64,000 bases of DNA. Origin: JBGAQP01 sp044220635 (lineage in GTDB: Bacteria > Pseudomonadota > Gammaproteobacteria > Burkholderiales > Usitatibacteraceae). Of this stretch, positions 7,704 through 16,095 are shown in pieces. The notes under the pieces were generated by a model. It saw nothing but the letters and a program-made list of their open reading frames with translations, ran no database searches and was not told the origin of the DNA. The stretch's first letter is position 1. Every line of letters begins with the position of its first letter. The stretch is taken from contig JBGAQP010000003.1 in the NCBI GenBank assembly GCA_044220635.1, forward strand, positions 1 through 64,000, in the 5' to 3' direction. The position numbers and the translations under genes are program-made.

Positions 7704-8246
7704 GTGATCCAGTACTGCAGCCGCTGCGGCGGAAGAGTCTCCCTGCGAACGCCCGCGGGCGACAGCCGCCCGCGCGCGGTGTGCGACGCCTGCGGCACGA
7801 TCCATTACCAGAACCCCAAGGTGGTCGTCGGCTGCGTGCCCGTCTGGGAGGACCGCATCCTCCTGTGCCGCCGCGCGATCGAGCCGCGCCACGGCCTGTG
7901 GACGCTGCCCGCGGGATTCATGGAGAACAACGAGAGCGCCCCGGAAGGTGCCGCGCGCGAGGCGATGGAGGAGGCCAACGCGAAGGTCGAGATCACCGAC
8001 CTCTACACGGTCTACTCGATCCCGCACATCAGCCAGGTCTACATGATGTTCCGCGCCCGGCTCCTCGACCCCGAGGTCTCGCCCGGCGAGGAAAGCCTCG
8101 AGGTGAAGCTCGTGACCGAGGCGGAGATTCCCTGGGAGCGGCTCGCCTTCGCCATGGTCAAGCGCACGCTCGCGCACTTCATCGAGGACCGAAGGACCGG
8201 CATGTTCCTGCCGCGCTTCGGGGACATCCACCCGCCGGATCGCTGA
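7704..8246 (+). CDS. Nudix hydrolase with N-terminal zinc ribbon
   Basis: The 180-residue protein starts at a GTG. A zinc ribbon fills the first 35 residues (CSRCGG ... CDACGTIHY). The Nudix box follows: GFMENNESAPEGAAREAMEE (91-110), fitting G-x5-E-x7-RE-x2-EE, but the final Gly of the consensus is Asn (EEAN). That variant is common in this zinc-ribbon subfamily, which also contains ADP-ribose and NAD-like pyrophosphatases; the substrate is not evident. It is divergent from the beta-propeller gene with only 22 bases between start codons, so both promoters must overlap or lie inside the neighbours. Confidence 0.9.
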   Translation: MIQYCSRCGGRVSLRTPAGDSRPRAVCDACGTIHYQNPKVVVGCVPVWEDRILLCRRAIEPRHGLWTLPAGFMENNESAPEGAAREAMEEANAKVEITDLYTVYSIPHISQVYMMFRARLLDPEVSPGEESLEVKLVTEAEIPWERLAFAMVKRTLAHFIEDRRTGMFLPRFGDIHPPDR

Positions 8247-8301
8247 GCAAGGGACGCCGCATCGGCTGCGGGCTTCGACTTCCCGCGAGGGTCGGTGCCG
8301 A

Positions 8302-9930
8302 TCACCGGGGAAGCGGCAAGGGGCGGCCTTCGGCGGACGCGGGCGGCGCGATGCCCAGGAGGCTCGCGAGCGTGGGGGCGATGTCGGCGACCTCGACGCG
8401 CGCATCCACCCGTCCCGCCCTCACCCACGGGGGGCCGTAGAGCAGGAGCGGCACGTGGCTGTCGTAGGCGTGGGGCGAGCCGTGCGTGGTCGCCGAGCTC
8501 GTGGGCCCGAACATCCACCAGGTCTTCGGGAGCACGAGGATGTCGGGCGAGCGCTCCGGGTCCCAGGACTTGCGGGCGGCGGCGAGGAGCGGCGAATCCG
8601 CCGGCGCATCCGACGCGAGCTCCGCGCGCGTGAAGGCCGCGGCGATTCCCGGCTCGCCCTGCACGAGGCGGCGCACTTCCTCGTGCACGACGCGAGGCTC
8701 GAGGCCCTTCGCGGCGATGAGCGCGCGGTCGAGCAAGATGTCCTCGTAATGCCATTGCCGCACCCAGCGGCCCTCCCCGAACCTCGCCGCGAGCCCCGCC
8801 TCGAGCCGCGCGCGCGCCTCGCGCAGGTCGAGGCGGCCGGCGTCCCTTCCCCGGGCGCGGCTGTGCTCGGGCGCGGGCATGAAGCCGTGGTCCGCCGTGA
8901 GGAGCGCGAGGTAGCGCCCGGGGCCGACCACGCGATCGAGGTGCCGGAAGAAGCCCCCGAGGAGCTGGTCGACCTGGAGCACGTGGTCGTGGGAAAGGCG
9001 CGATTCCGCGCTCCAGGCGTGGTTCACGTAGTCGTGGCTGGACAGGCTCACCACGAGGAGGTCGGGCGCATCGTCCTCGCCGAGGGCTTCTGCGCGGATC
9101 GCCGCGCGGGCGAAGTCGAGCGTGAGCGCGTCGAGGAAGGGGCTCTGGGAAAGGCTCGCGTAGAAGCGCGGGCCGGGCGCGTCATGCCCCTCGCCCATCA
9201 CCTTGGGGAGCCGGCCACCGGGCGCGTACCAGGGCTGGCCATCGGGCAGCGAGCGCGCGTAGGCCATCTCGGGCAGCAACGGCGTCCAGCTCGCCTTGAA
9301 GAAACGGTCCGCGGGCTTCGCGGCGTTGAACGCCGTCACCCACGCGGGATGCTCCTTCATGTAGTACGTGCTGGAGGCGAACTGCCCCGTCTGCGCCATG
9401 AACATGTAGGCGGTGCCCTCCCGCCCCGCCGGGAGGATCGCGCCGCGGTCCTTGCCCGAGATCGCGATCGCCTTCGAGCGCGCGTCGGCTCGGCGCAGCA
9501 CGTCGCCGAGGGATTCGGCCTTGAGGTTCCGGGGGCTCGTGCCCGCGAGCCGCGCGGTCCGGTGGCCGAGGTACGCGTGGCCGGAGTCGCCCGCGCAGTA
9601 CACGAGCTCGCCGCTCTCCGGGTCGTACCACTCGTTGCCGACGATTCCCGTGCGATGGGGATACGCCCCCGTCAGGATCGTGGCGTGGCCCGGCCCCGTG
9701 AGCGTGAGCGCCTGGCCGTAGTGCGCCTCCGCGAACCACGCCCCCCGCTCGAGAAACCGGTTCAGTCCGTCGGCGCCGAGCTGGTCGCGGTAACCCTCGA
9801 CCTGCCAGCCGGGCATCCCGTCGACCACCAGGACGACGACGAGCCGCGGCCTTTCGGTCGACGGCGGCGCGGAAACCGCCGCGCATCCCGCGACGAGCAG
9901 CGCCAGCAGCACCCGGCCCAAGAACCCCAT
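8302..9930 (-). CDS. PafA-like alkaline phosphatase superfamily lipoprotein
   Basis: The 542-residue protein starts with a lipoprotein signal (LLALLVAGC, lipidation at Cys16). Metal and nucleophile motifs of the type I phosphodiesterase/PafA group are present: VVDGMPG (first Asp), TLTGPGHATILTG (Thr nucleophile), SSHDYVNHAW (Asp and His), TADHGF (Asp-His pair) and SPHAYDSHVPLLLYG (last His). The Thr nucleophile and this motif order match PafA, a phosphate-insensitive periplasmic phosphomonoesterase. Its start codon lies 9 bases from repeat copy 2, so its promoter or leader must contain the palindrome. Confidence 0.88.
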   Translation of the reverse strand: MGFLGRVLLALLVAGCAAVSAPPSTERPRLVVVLVVDGMPGWQVEGYRDQLGADGLNRFLERGAWFAEAHYGQALTLTGPGHATILTGAYPHRTGIVGNEWYDPESGELVYCAGDSGHAYLGHRTARLAGTSPRNLKAESLGDVLRRADARSKAIAISGKDRGAILPAGREGTAYMFMAQTGQFASSTYYMKEHPAWVTAFNAAKPADRFFKASWTPLLPEMAYARSLPDGQPWYAPGGRLPKVMGEGHDAPGPRFYASLSQSPFLDALTLDFARAAIRAEALGEDDAPDLLVVSLSSHDYVNHAWSAESRLSHDHVLQVDQLLGGFFRHLDRVVGPGRYLALLTADHGFMPAPEHSRARGRDAGRLDLREARARLEAGLAARFGEGRWVRQWHYEDILLDRALIAAKGLEPRVVHEEVRRLVQGEPGIAAAFTRAELASDAPADSPLLAAARKSWDPERSPDILVLPKTWWMFGPTSSATTHGSPHAYDSHVPLLLYGPPWVRAGRVDARVEVADIAPTLASLLGIAPPASAEGRPLPLPR

Positions 9931-9939
9931 CCCGCAATG

Positions 9940-9982
9940 TTACAGACCTTAAATGGGGACAGTCCCCATTTAAGGTCTGTAA
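9940..9982. repeat. GGGGACAGTCCCC palindrome family, copy 2
   Basis: Twenty-one-base arms (9940-9960 and 9962-9982) form a perfect palindrome around a single central A, with TTACAGACCTT outside the AAATGGGGAC core. It fills almost all of the 62-base gap between two divergent genes (starts at 9930 minus and 9993 plus). Confidence 0.95.
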
Positions 9983-9992
9983 TAATTTGGGG

Positions 9993-10550
9993 GTGACTTT
10001 CGCTTATTACGATCGCCTCTCCGCCGCACGGCAGAGGATCTACCGGAAGAGCGACGCCATCGCGCGGGTCGAGGTGCCGGGCGTCGCGGAGCTGGTGCCC
10101 GCCGCGCGCGCGATCGAGCCCGCGCTGGCCGCGGAAAAGCGCGCCGAGGTCGAGCGGGCCTGCCAGGCGCTCATCGACGGGTTGAACGCACGGCTTCGCA
10201 CCCCGCCGGTGGCGATGCGCGTGCTCGAGCGCCGCCCCGCCCACTCGGGCGGCGAGCTCCACGGACTCTACGAGCCCTGCGAGGACGCGGACTACGCCCG
10301 CGGCGGTCGCGCGCGCATCAGCGTGTGGATGCGCACGGCGGAGCGGCGCCAGGTGGTGAAGTTCCGCACGTTCCTGCGCACCGTCGTCCACGAGGTGTGC
10401 CACCACCTCGACTACGAACTGTACAAGCTGCCCGAGACCTTCCACACGGAAGGCTTCTACGCGCGCGAGTCGGCGCTGGTGCGCGATTTGCTGGGGGAGC
10501 CGCCCGCCGACAAGCGCCCGTCGACGGGAGCGGGGCGAACGCCGCGCTAG
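9993..10550 (+). CDS. Putative zinc metallopeptidase-like protein (HEVCHHLDYE)
   Basis: The 185-residue soluble protein carries HEVCHHLDYE (about 136-145), an HExxH-type zinc motif with an extra His and an acidic residue downstream, followed by FHTEGFYARES, where His and Glu could complete a metal site. No signal peptide or membrane segment is seen. Family members of this length are normally called hypothetical; peptidase activity is inferred. The GTG at 9993 is taken as start (a TTG at 9987 is in frame); the preceding palindrome leaves no clear Shine-Dalgarno. Its TAG stop shares a CTAG palindrome with the stop of the convergent acylase gene. Confidence 0.75.
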   Translation: MTFAYYDRLSAARQRIYRKSDAIARVEVPGVAELVPAARAIEPALAAEKRAEVERACQALIDGLNARLRTPPVAMRVLERRPAHSGGELHGLYEPCEDADYARGGRARISVWMRTAERRQVVKFRTFLRTVVHEVCHHLDYELYKLPETFHTEGFYARESALVRDLLGEPPADKRPSTGAGRTPR

Positions 10551-12919
10551 GGAACGAGCTCGAGCGTGTGCGCGGCGGCGATCGCCTCGCGCTTCGTGGG
10601 AATCGAAACGTACTCCACCCGCGCCCAGCGCTCGGCGAAGCTCGCGTACCACGGCGAGAAGACGTTGCCCGACTGCCCCGTCGAGATCATGTAGAGCGAG
10701 CGGTCGGGGTCGGCGAGGTCGTGGATCATGCGCAGGCTCGCGGCGTGGCGGTTCGCGAAGGGCCGCGCCTCGTCCTTCAAATGGAAATGCCCGACGTTCA
10801 GGCTGTAGGTGTCGCCGGGCGTCTCCGGCGAGACGTTGAAGATCCGCCCGACCTGGGGAACGAAACCGAAAGGCCGGTGGTCGCCCGCGGCCGCGTGGGC
10901 CGTTCCCCATCGCGTGCCTCCGACGCCCCCGTAGCGGTCCTTCAGCTCGACGTAGGCGAACTCGAGCGCGAGGGCCGACATCGCCATGCAGCTCTCCTTC
11001 TCCGGCGTCTTCGTGTCGTCGCACCAGCGCTCGAGGCCGCCCTGCCCCTTCATCACCGCGATCATGAAGGGCGCGCGCATCTCCCAGGCATCGAGGAAGA
11101 GCGGGCCCAGCTCGTCGTGGTAGACGAGGCGCGTGAGCTCGCGGTACCACGCGGCGAAGGCGAGGGGCGCCGCGGAGTCCGCGACCATCTCGCCGTTCCA
11201 GCCGCGCACCTGCTCCTGCACGGCGCGGCCGATGTCGGTGCGGGGGGGCGTGCGCAGCATCACCGGCAGGAGCTCGGCAGCAAGGCGCGAGCGCACGTCG
11301 GCCTGCATCTTCGCGAAGGACTCGCGCGTGTGGCTGCCCTCGCCCAGCAGCGACTCGATCCGCTCCGCGCGATACGGCGGCATCCAGTCCGAGGAGATGA
11401 ACGGCCGGTAGCCCGGCGGCGTGATCCGGTTGTTCGCCGTCACCACCTGCCCGGACTTCGGGTCGTGCACCGCGGGCAGGCTCTCGAAGGCGAGGAATCC
11501 CTGCCAGTCGTACTTCGCCTCCCACCCCGGCACCGGCACGCGCCCCATGGCCTCGTTGTCCGCGCGCCGCACGGGCACGCGCCCCGCGGCGACGAAGCCG
11601 ATCCGGCCGTCCGCGTCCGCGTAGGCGACGTTCTGCTGCGGCGCGTGGAACTCGCGCGCGGCGGCGAGGAACTCGTCGCGGTTGCGCGCGCGGTTCATCG
11701 CAAGCCCGGCGCGGACCGTGGCGTTGTCCTCGGAGAGCGCCGCCCAGGAAAGCGCGATCGCGTGCCCCTTCGGCGTCGCGGCCGCGGCCGGCTTCAGCAC
11801 GTCGGAGATCACCGGGCCGTGGCGCGAGGCGCGCACGCTGATGCGGCGCTCCTCCCCGCCCACGCGGATCACCTCCTCGCGCGACTCGAACTTCGCCCGG
11901 CCCTGGGGCGTGAGGTAGCTCTCGGGGTCCCCGGGCGCGAGGCGCTCGACGAAGAGGTCCTGCGTATCGCCGTTGGTGGTCGTCATCGACCAGGCGACGC
12001 GGTCGTTGCGGCCCAGGACCACGAAGGGCACGCCGGGCAGCGTCCCGCCCACCACGTTCCCCGCGGGCGTGGAGAGGTGCGCGAGGTACCAGAGCGCGGG
12101 CGCCTGGAGCCCCAGGTGCGGGTCGTTCGCGAGCAGCGGCTTGCCGCCCGCCGCGCGCCGGCCCGAGACGACCCAGCTGTTCGAGCCGACGGCCTCCTCG
12201 TGGTACGGCGACCGCGCGAGCAGTTCGCGCGCATCCCCGTCGAGCTCGGCGTAGAGCGCCTTGAAATCGGGCAGCGGGGGAGCGCCATCGGCGGGAAGCG
12301 GCGAGAGGATCTCGGCCGCGCGAGCCGCGCCCAGCCGCGCCGCGAAGCGCACCCGCGTGAGCTCGGATTTCCAGTTGCCCGAGAGGTCCCAGGCCATCAC
12401 GAGGAGCCACCCCACGGTGTCCGCCGGCTTCCAGGCCTCGGGCTCCAGGCGGAAGACCTGGAACTCGACGGGCAGCACGGGATCGGTCGCGACGAAGGCA
12501 TTGATGCCGTCCGCATACGCCTGGATCGCCTCGCGGGTCTGGGCGTCGAGCCGCGCGACGATGCGCTCGGCCACGCGCGCAATGCCGAGCGTGCGCATCA
12601 GCCGGTCGGTCTCGAAGCCGCGCTCGCCGAGGAACTCCGCGAGGCGCCCCGAGGCCACGCGCCGCTGCAGCTCCATCTGCCAGAGGCGGTCCTGCGCGTG
12701 GACGTAGCCCATGGCGAACCAGCCGTCGCGCTCGCTCGCGGCGAAGAGGTGGGGCACGCCCTCGGCGTCGCGCAGGACCTTCACCGGCGCGCCGAGGCCC
12801 TTCACTTTCACGGTACCGTCGATCTGCGGGAGGGACTTCGGCAGGACCAGCCACGCGCCCGCCGCCGCCACGCCCGCGGCGAGCAGCACGGCGACCACGA
12901 TCCGGACGATGACTTCCAT
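10547..12919 (-). CDS. Penicillin acylase family N-terminal-nucleophile hydrolase
   Basis: The 790-residue protein has an N-terminal hydrophobic segment (3-26) acting as signal or anchor, an alpha-chain region (VPHLFAASERDGWFAMGYVHAQDRLWQ is characteristic), and the GSNSW junction where Ser246 would be the nucleophile and first residue of the beta chain. Downstream NDPH and the long beta chain are typical of the S45 family. Members cleave amide bonds of acylated small molecules, including acyl-homoserine lactones; the substrate here is unknown. The gene starts 3 bases after the stop of the GspE-like gene, so they are co-transcribed. Confidence 0.92.
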   Translation of the reverse strand: MEVIVRIVVAVLLAAGVAAAGAWLVLPKSLPQIDGTVKVKGLGAPVKVLRDAEGVPHLFAASERDGWFAMGYVHAQDRLWQMELQRRVASGRLAEFLGERGFETDRLMRTLGIARVAERIVARLDAQTREAIQAYADGINAFVATDPVLPVEFQVFRLEPEAWKPADTVGWLLVMAWDLSGNWKSELTRVRFAARLGAARAAEILSPLPADGAPPLPDFKALYAELDGDARELLARSPYHEEAVGSNSWVVSGRRAAGGKPLLANDPHLGLQAPALWYLAHLSTPAGNVVGGTLPGVPFVVLGRNDRVAWSMTTTNGDTQDLFVERLAPGDPESYLTPQGRAKFESREEVIRVGGEERRISVRASRHGPVISDVLKPAAAATPKGHAIALSWAALSEDNATVRAGLAMNRARNRDEFLAAAREFHAPQQNVAYADADGRIGFVAAGRVPVRRADNEAMGRVPVPGWEAKYDWQGFLAFESLPAVHDPKSGQVVTANNRITPPGYRPFISSDWMPPYRAERIESLLGEGSHTRESFAKMQADVRSRLAAELLPVMLRTPPRTDIGRAVQEQVRGWNGEMVADSAAPLAFAAWYRELTRLVYHDELGPLFLDAWEMRAPFMIAVMKGQGGLERWCDDTKTPEKESCMAMSALALEFAYVELKDRYGGVGGTRWGTAHAAAGDHRPFGFVPQVGRIFNVSPETPGDTYSLNVGHFHLKDEARPFANRHAASLRMIHDLADPDRSLYMISTGQSGNVFSPWYASFAERWARVEYVSIPTKREAIAAAHTLELVP

Positions 12920-12922
12920 CCC

Positions 12923-14713
12923 TCAGGCGCTGGGCGCGGCCTTGAGGACTTCCTCGATCGTGGTGAGGCCCTGGGCGACCTTGGTGGCCCCCGAGACGCG
13001 AAGCGGCCGCATGCCCGCCTTGTACGCGGCCTGCGTGAGCGCCGCGAGGTCGGTCTTCTCGGTGATGAGGCGCTTCACCTCGAAGGTCATCGGCATGATC
13101 TCGTAGATGCCGATGCGCCCGAGGTAGCCGGTGTTGCGGCACTCGAGGCAGCCCACGGGGCGGAAGACGTGCTCGGGCGGCGGCGCCTTGAAGGGCGAGC
13201 ACAGCGCGTTCCAGAGCCCGTGGTCGTCCTCGCGCTGGAACGGGACCTTCTCCTTGCAGTGCGGGCAGAGCGTGCGCAGGAGCCGCTGCGCCATCACGCC
13301 GAGGAGCGTGGCGGTGAGCAGGTACGAGGGCGCGCCGAGATCGAGCAGGCGCGTGACGGAAGTGGGCGCGTCGTTCGTGTGCAGCGTGGAGAGCACGAGG
13401 TGGCCGGTGAGCGCCGCCTGGATCGCCATGTCGGCGGTCTCGAGGTCGCGGATCTCCCCCACCATGATGATGTCCGGGTCCTGGCGCATCAGCGCGCGCA
13501 CGCCCGCGGCGAAGGTGAGGTCGATCTCCGGCTGCACCTGGAGCTGGTTCAGGCGCGGGTCGATCATCTCGATCGGGTCCTCGATCGTGCAGACGTTCAC
13601 CTCGGGGGTCGCGAGCTGCTTGAGCGTGGTGTAGAGCGTCGTGGTCTTGCCCGAGCCCGTGGGCCCGGTGACCAGGAGGATCCCGCCCGGCTGGTGGACG
13701 AGCCGCTGCCAGGTCTCGTGCTCGTCCTTGGTGAAGCCCAGGTCCTTGAAGTCGCGCATCAGGACCTCGGGGTCGAAGATGCGCATCACCACCTTCTCGC
13801 CGTGGGCCGTCGGGAGCGTCGAGAGCCTCAGCTCGATCTCCTCGCCGTCGGGCATGCGCGTCTTGATGCGCCCGTCCTGCGGGCGGCGCTTCTCGACCAC
13901 GTCCATGCGCCCGAGGATCTTGATGCGCGAGGTCATGGCGACGTGCACGGGGTACGGCACCTGGTAGACCTGGTGCAGCACGCCGTCGATGCGGAAGCGG
14001 ATGAGGCCCACGTCGCGGCGCGGCTCGAGGTGGATGTCGGAGGCGCGCTGGTCGAAGGCGTACTGCCAGAGCCAGTCGACGAGGTGGACGATGTGGTGGT
14101 CGTTCGCGTCGAGCTGGCGCCCCGCCCGCCCGAGCTCCACGAGCTGCTCGAAGTTCGAGAGCCCCGAGGTCTGCACGCCCGAGGCTTCCGCCTTCTTCAC
14201 GCTCTTGGCGAGGTTGTAGAACTCGCCCTGGTAGCGCGCGATGTCGGTCGGGTTCGCGAGCACCCGCTTGATGTTGAGCCGCAGCATCTGCGAGAGCTCC
14301 GCCTCCCAGCTCGTGAGGAACGGCTCGGCCGTGGCGATCGTCACTTCCTTGCCGTCGACCTGCACCGGGAGGATCCCGCGGCGCTGCGCGTACTCGCTGC
14401 TCATCACCTGCGTGACCGAGCGCAGGTCGATCTTCAGGGGATCGATGTGGAAATAGGGGATGCGCAGCCGCCCCGCGAGCCACACCATGATGCCCTCGGC
14501 CCTCACCGGGTCGTGGGGCGGGACCGGCGAGCGCACGCGGGCGTCCGCGATGACCTGCACGGGGTGCTTGCCGCCGGCGCGGCCGTAGCGCGCGTCCTCG
14601 AGCACCTTGGCCGCGGCCTCCTTGTCGAGCAGCCCGTCCTCGACCATCCAGTCGATGACTTCCTTCAGCGTGAGCTTGCGCTCGGCTTTCGCGGTGGGGG
14701 CGACGGAGGCCAT
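12923..14713 (-). CDS. GspE/PilB-family secretion/pilus ATPase (orphan)
   Basis: The 596-residue protein has an N-terminal GspE-N-like domain (about 85-200), Walker A GPTGSGKTTT, Asp box and Walker B (DPDIIMVGEIRD), the His box (TGHLVLSTLHTNDA), and the tetracysteine zinc site CPHC ... CLEC. This is a complete type II secretion/type IV pilus hexameric ATPase. No other pilus or secretion gene lies in the window, so it is an orphan copy; the partner platform protein must be elsewhere. It precedes the penicillin-acylase gene by 3 bases and follows a small exported protein gene. Confidence 0.93.
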   Translation of the reverse strand: MASVAPTAKAERKLTLKEVIDWMVEDGLLDKEAAAKVLEDARYGRAGGKHPVQVIADARVRSPVPPHDPVRAEGIMVWLAGRLRIPYFHIDPLKIDLRSVTQVMSSEYAQRRGILPVQVDGKEVTIATAEPFLTSWEAELSQMLRLNIKRVLANPTDIARYQGEFYNLAKSVKKAEASGVQTSGLSNFEQLVELGRAGRQLDANDHHIVHLVDWLWQYAFDQRASDIHLEPRRDVGLIRFRIDGVLHQVYQVPYPVHVAMTSRIKILGRMDVVEKRRPQDGRIKTRMPDGEEIELRLSTLPTAHGEKVVMRIFDPEVLMRDFKDLGFTKDEHETWQRLVHQPGGILLVTGPTGSGKTTTLYTTLKQLATPEVNVCTIEDPIEMIDPRLNQLQVQPEIDLTFAAGVRALMRQDPDIIMVGEIRDLETADMAIQAALTGHLVLSTLHTNDAPTSVTRLLDLGAPSYLLTATLLGVMAQRLLRTLCPHCKEKVPFQREDDHGLWNALCSPFKAPPPEHVFRPVGCLECRNTGYLGRIGIYEIMPMTFEVKRLITEKTDLAALTQAAYKAGMRPLRVSGATKVAQGLTTIEEVLKAAPSA

Positions 14714-14722
14714 GGGCAGGGA

Positions 14723-15208
14723 TTATGGACTTTTCGGGGACCTGCTTCCACCGCCGGGAACGAGTGCCGGAAGCCGCGCGATCTCCTCCGCGCCCAGGTA
14801 CCAGTCGTCGATGGCGATGCGGGTGACGTCCTTGTCCCCCGAGACCTCGACCGCGAGCAGCCGGTGGTCCTTGCATCCGCCCGCGACGTTCTTCCCGGGG
14901 GTGGCGACCGCGCAGAGGCTCGCGAAGGTGTAGGCGCCGCGCAGGGGCGGCTCGCCCCACGGCTGCCGAACCTCCTCCACCGGCAATGCGAACACGAGGA
15001 AGCTGCCGCGCACGCCCGCGGGGATCTCGATGCGGTAGGTCCTCTGGTTCGCGGCGGTGCGCACGGAGAACTGGCGGCCGGACACCTTGTCCGCCGCCAC
15101 CACGACGAGCGCGGGGATCTCCTCGCCCGGGTACGCGAGCTCGCCGCCGATCGATCCCGCATGCGCGCAGAGGGCGGCCGCCGCGAGGAGCGCGACCGCC
15201 GCCCTCAC
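14723..15208 (-). CDS. Small exported protein of unknown function
   Basis: The 161-residue protein starts at the GTG at 15208, which overlaps the TGA of the metal transporter gene (GTGA) and has GGAG 8 bases upstream. Residues 1-17 (MRAAVALLAAAALCAHA) are a signal peptide. The mature part begins with a short beta-rich segment (GELAYPGEEIPALVVVAAD ... YRIEIPAGVRGSFLVFALP), like a carboxypeptidase-regulatory/transthyretin-type fold, and has a Cys pair (SLCAVATPGKNVAGGCKD) that could form a disulfide. I do not recognise a specific family. Confidence 0.75.
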   Translation of the reverse strand: MRAAVALLAAAALCAHAGSIGGELAYPGEEIPALVVVAADKVSGRQFSVRTAANQRTYRIEIPAGVRGSFLVFALPVEEVRQPWGEPPLRGAYTFASLCAVATPGKNVAGGCKDHRLLAVEVSGDKDVTRIAIDDWYLGAEEIARLPALVPGGGSRSPKSP

Positions 15209-16095
15209 CGGCGCTCCTCGTAGGCCCGCGGATCCTCGATGGGCTCGAGGTGGGTGAGGATCTCGACGTGCGGCAGCTTCGCGTGGATCTCGGACTCGAT
15301 GCGCTCCACCAGGTCGTGTCCCTCGTGGACGCTGAGCCTTCCCGGCACCAGCACGTGCACGTCCACGAAGCTCTTCGCGCCCGAAAGGCGCGTGCGCAGG
15401 TTGTGGTAGTCGCCGCCCTCGGCCTTCACCTTCTCGAGGATCGCGACGATCTCGGCGGTCTCCGCCTCGGGGATCGCGCGGTCCATGAGCCCGTCGAAGG
15501 AGCGCTGCATCAGGTGCCACCCGGTCCAGAGGATGTGGATCGCGACCGCGGAGGCGATGAGCGGGTCGAGCCGCAGCCACCCGGTCGCCTGCACGAGGAC
15601 CACTCCCGCGATCACCCCGCCCGTCGTCCAGACGTCCGTCAGCAGGTGCCTCGCGTCCGCCTCGAGCGTGATCGAGCGGTGCACCTTCGCCGCGCGCAAC
15701 ATGAGCCAGGCGCAGCCCGCGTTCGCCACCGAGGCGACGACGCTGAGCGCGAGGCCGATGCCGATCTGCTCGAGGGGCTCGGGGTGGATGAACCGCGGGA
15801 TCGCCGTCCAGACGATCGCGGCGGCGGCCACGAAGATGAGCGCGCCCTCGATCCCGCTCGAGAAGTACTCCGCCTTCTCGTGGCCGAAGTGGTGGTCGCT
15901 GTCGGGCCCGCCTTCCGAGTACGACAGCACGCCGAGGGCCACGAGCGCCGCCGCGATGTTGACGAGCGACTCGATCGCGTCCGAGAGCAGGCCCACGGAG
16001 CCTGTCAGGAGGTAGGCCCAGAACTTGAGCGTGATGACCACGAGCGAGGTGGCCACCGAGAGCCACGCGTAGAACTTCGGCGAGCGCTGGTTCAC
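15205..16095 (-). CDS. Cation diffusion facilitator (CDF) family metal transporter
   Basis: The 296-residue protein has six membrane segments and a C-terminal cytoplasmic domain (about 205-290) with the family ending HVEILTHLEP. Conserved sites: SDAIESLVN in TM2, HHFGHEKAE after TM2, and HLLTDVWTT in TM5. In FieF/YiiP the transport site is Asp45/Asp49/His153/Asp157; here TM5 keeps His and Asp but TM2 shows Glu and Asn at the aligned places, so metal selectivity may differ. The GTG at 16095 overlaps the LysR stop (GTGA) and has AGGAG upstream; the longer open frame lacks membrane-protein character. Confidence 0.9.
   Translation of the reverse strand: MNQRSPKFYAWLSVATSLVVITLKFWAYLLTGSVGLLSDAIESLVNIAAALVALGVLSYSEGGPDSDHHFGHEKAEYFSSGIEGALIFVAAAAIVWTAIPRFIHPEPLEQIGIGLALSVVASVANAGCAWLMLRAAKVHRSITLEADARHLLTDVWTTGGVIAGVVLVQATGWLRLDPLIASAVAIHILWTGWHLMQRSFDGLMDRAIPEAETAEIVAILEKVKAEGGDYHNLRTRLSGAKSFVDVHVLVPGRLSVHEGHDLVERIESEIHAKLPHVEILTHLEPIEDPRAYEERR

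Noticed and set aside
9762..14960. Long minus-strand open frame through the acylase and ATPase region
   Set aside because: A different reading frame of the same strand as the real genes; its sequence has no recognisable domain.
10325..15223. Very long plus-strand open frame (over 1600 codons) opposite the acylase and ATPase genes
   Set aside because: It is antisense to two clear genes, has biased Arg/Ala/Glu/His composition and no domains; it is kept open by high GC.
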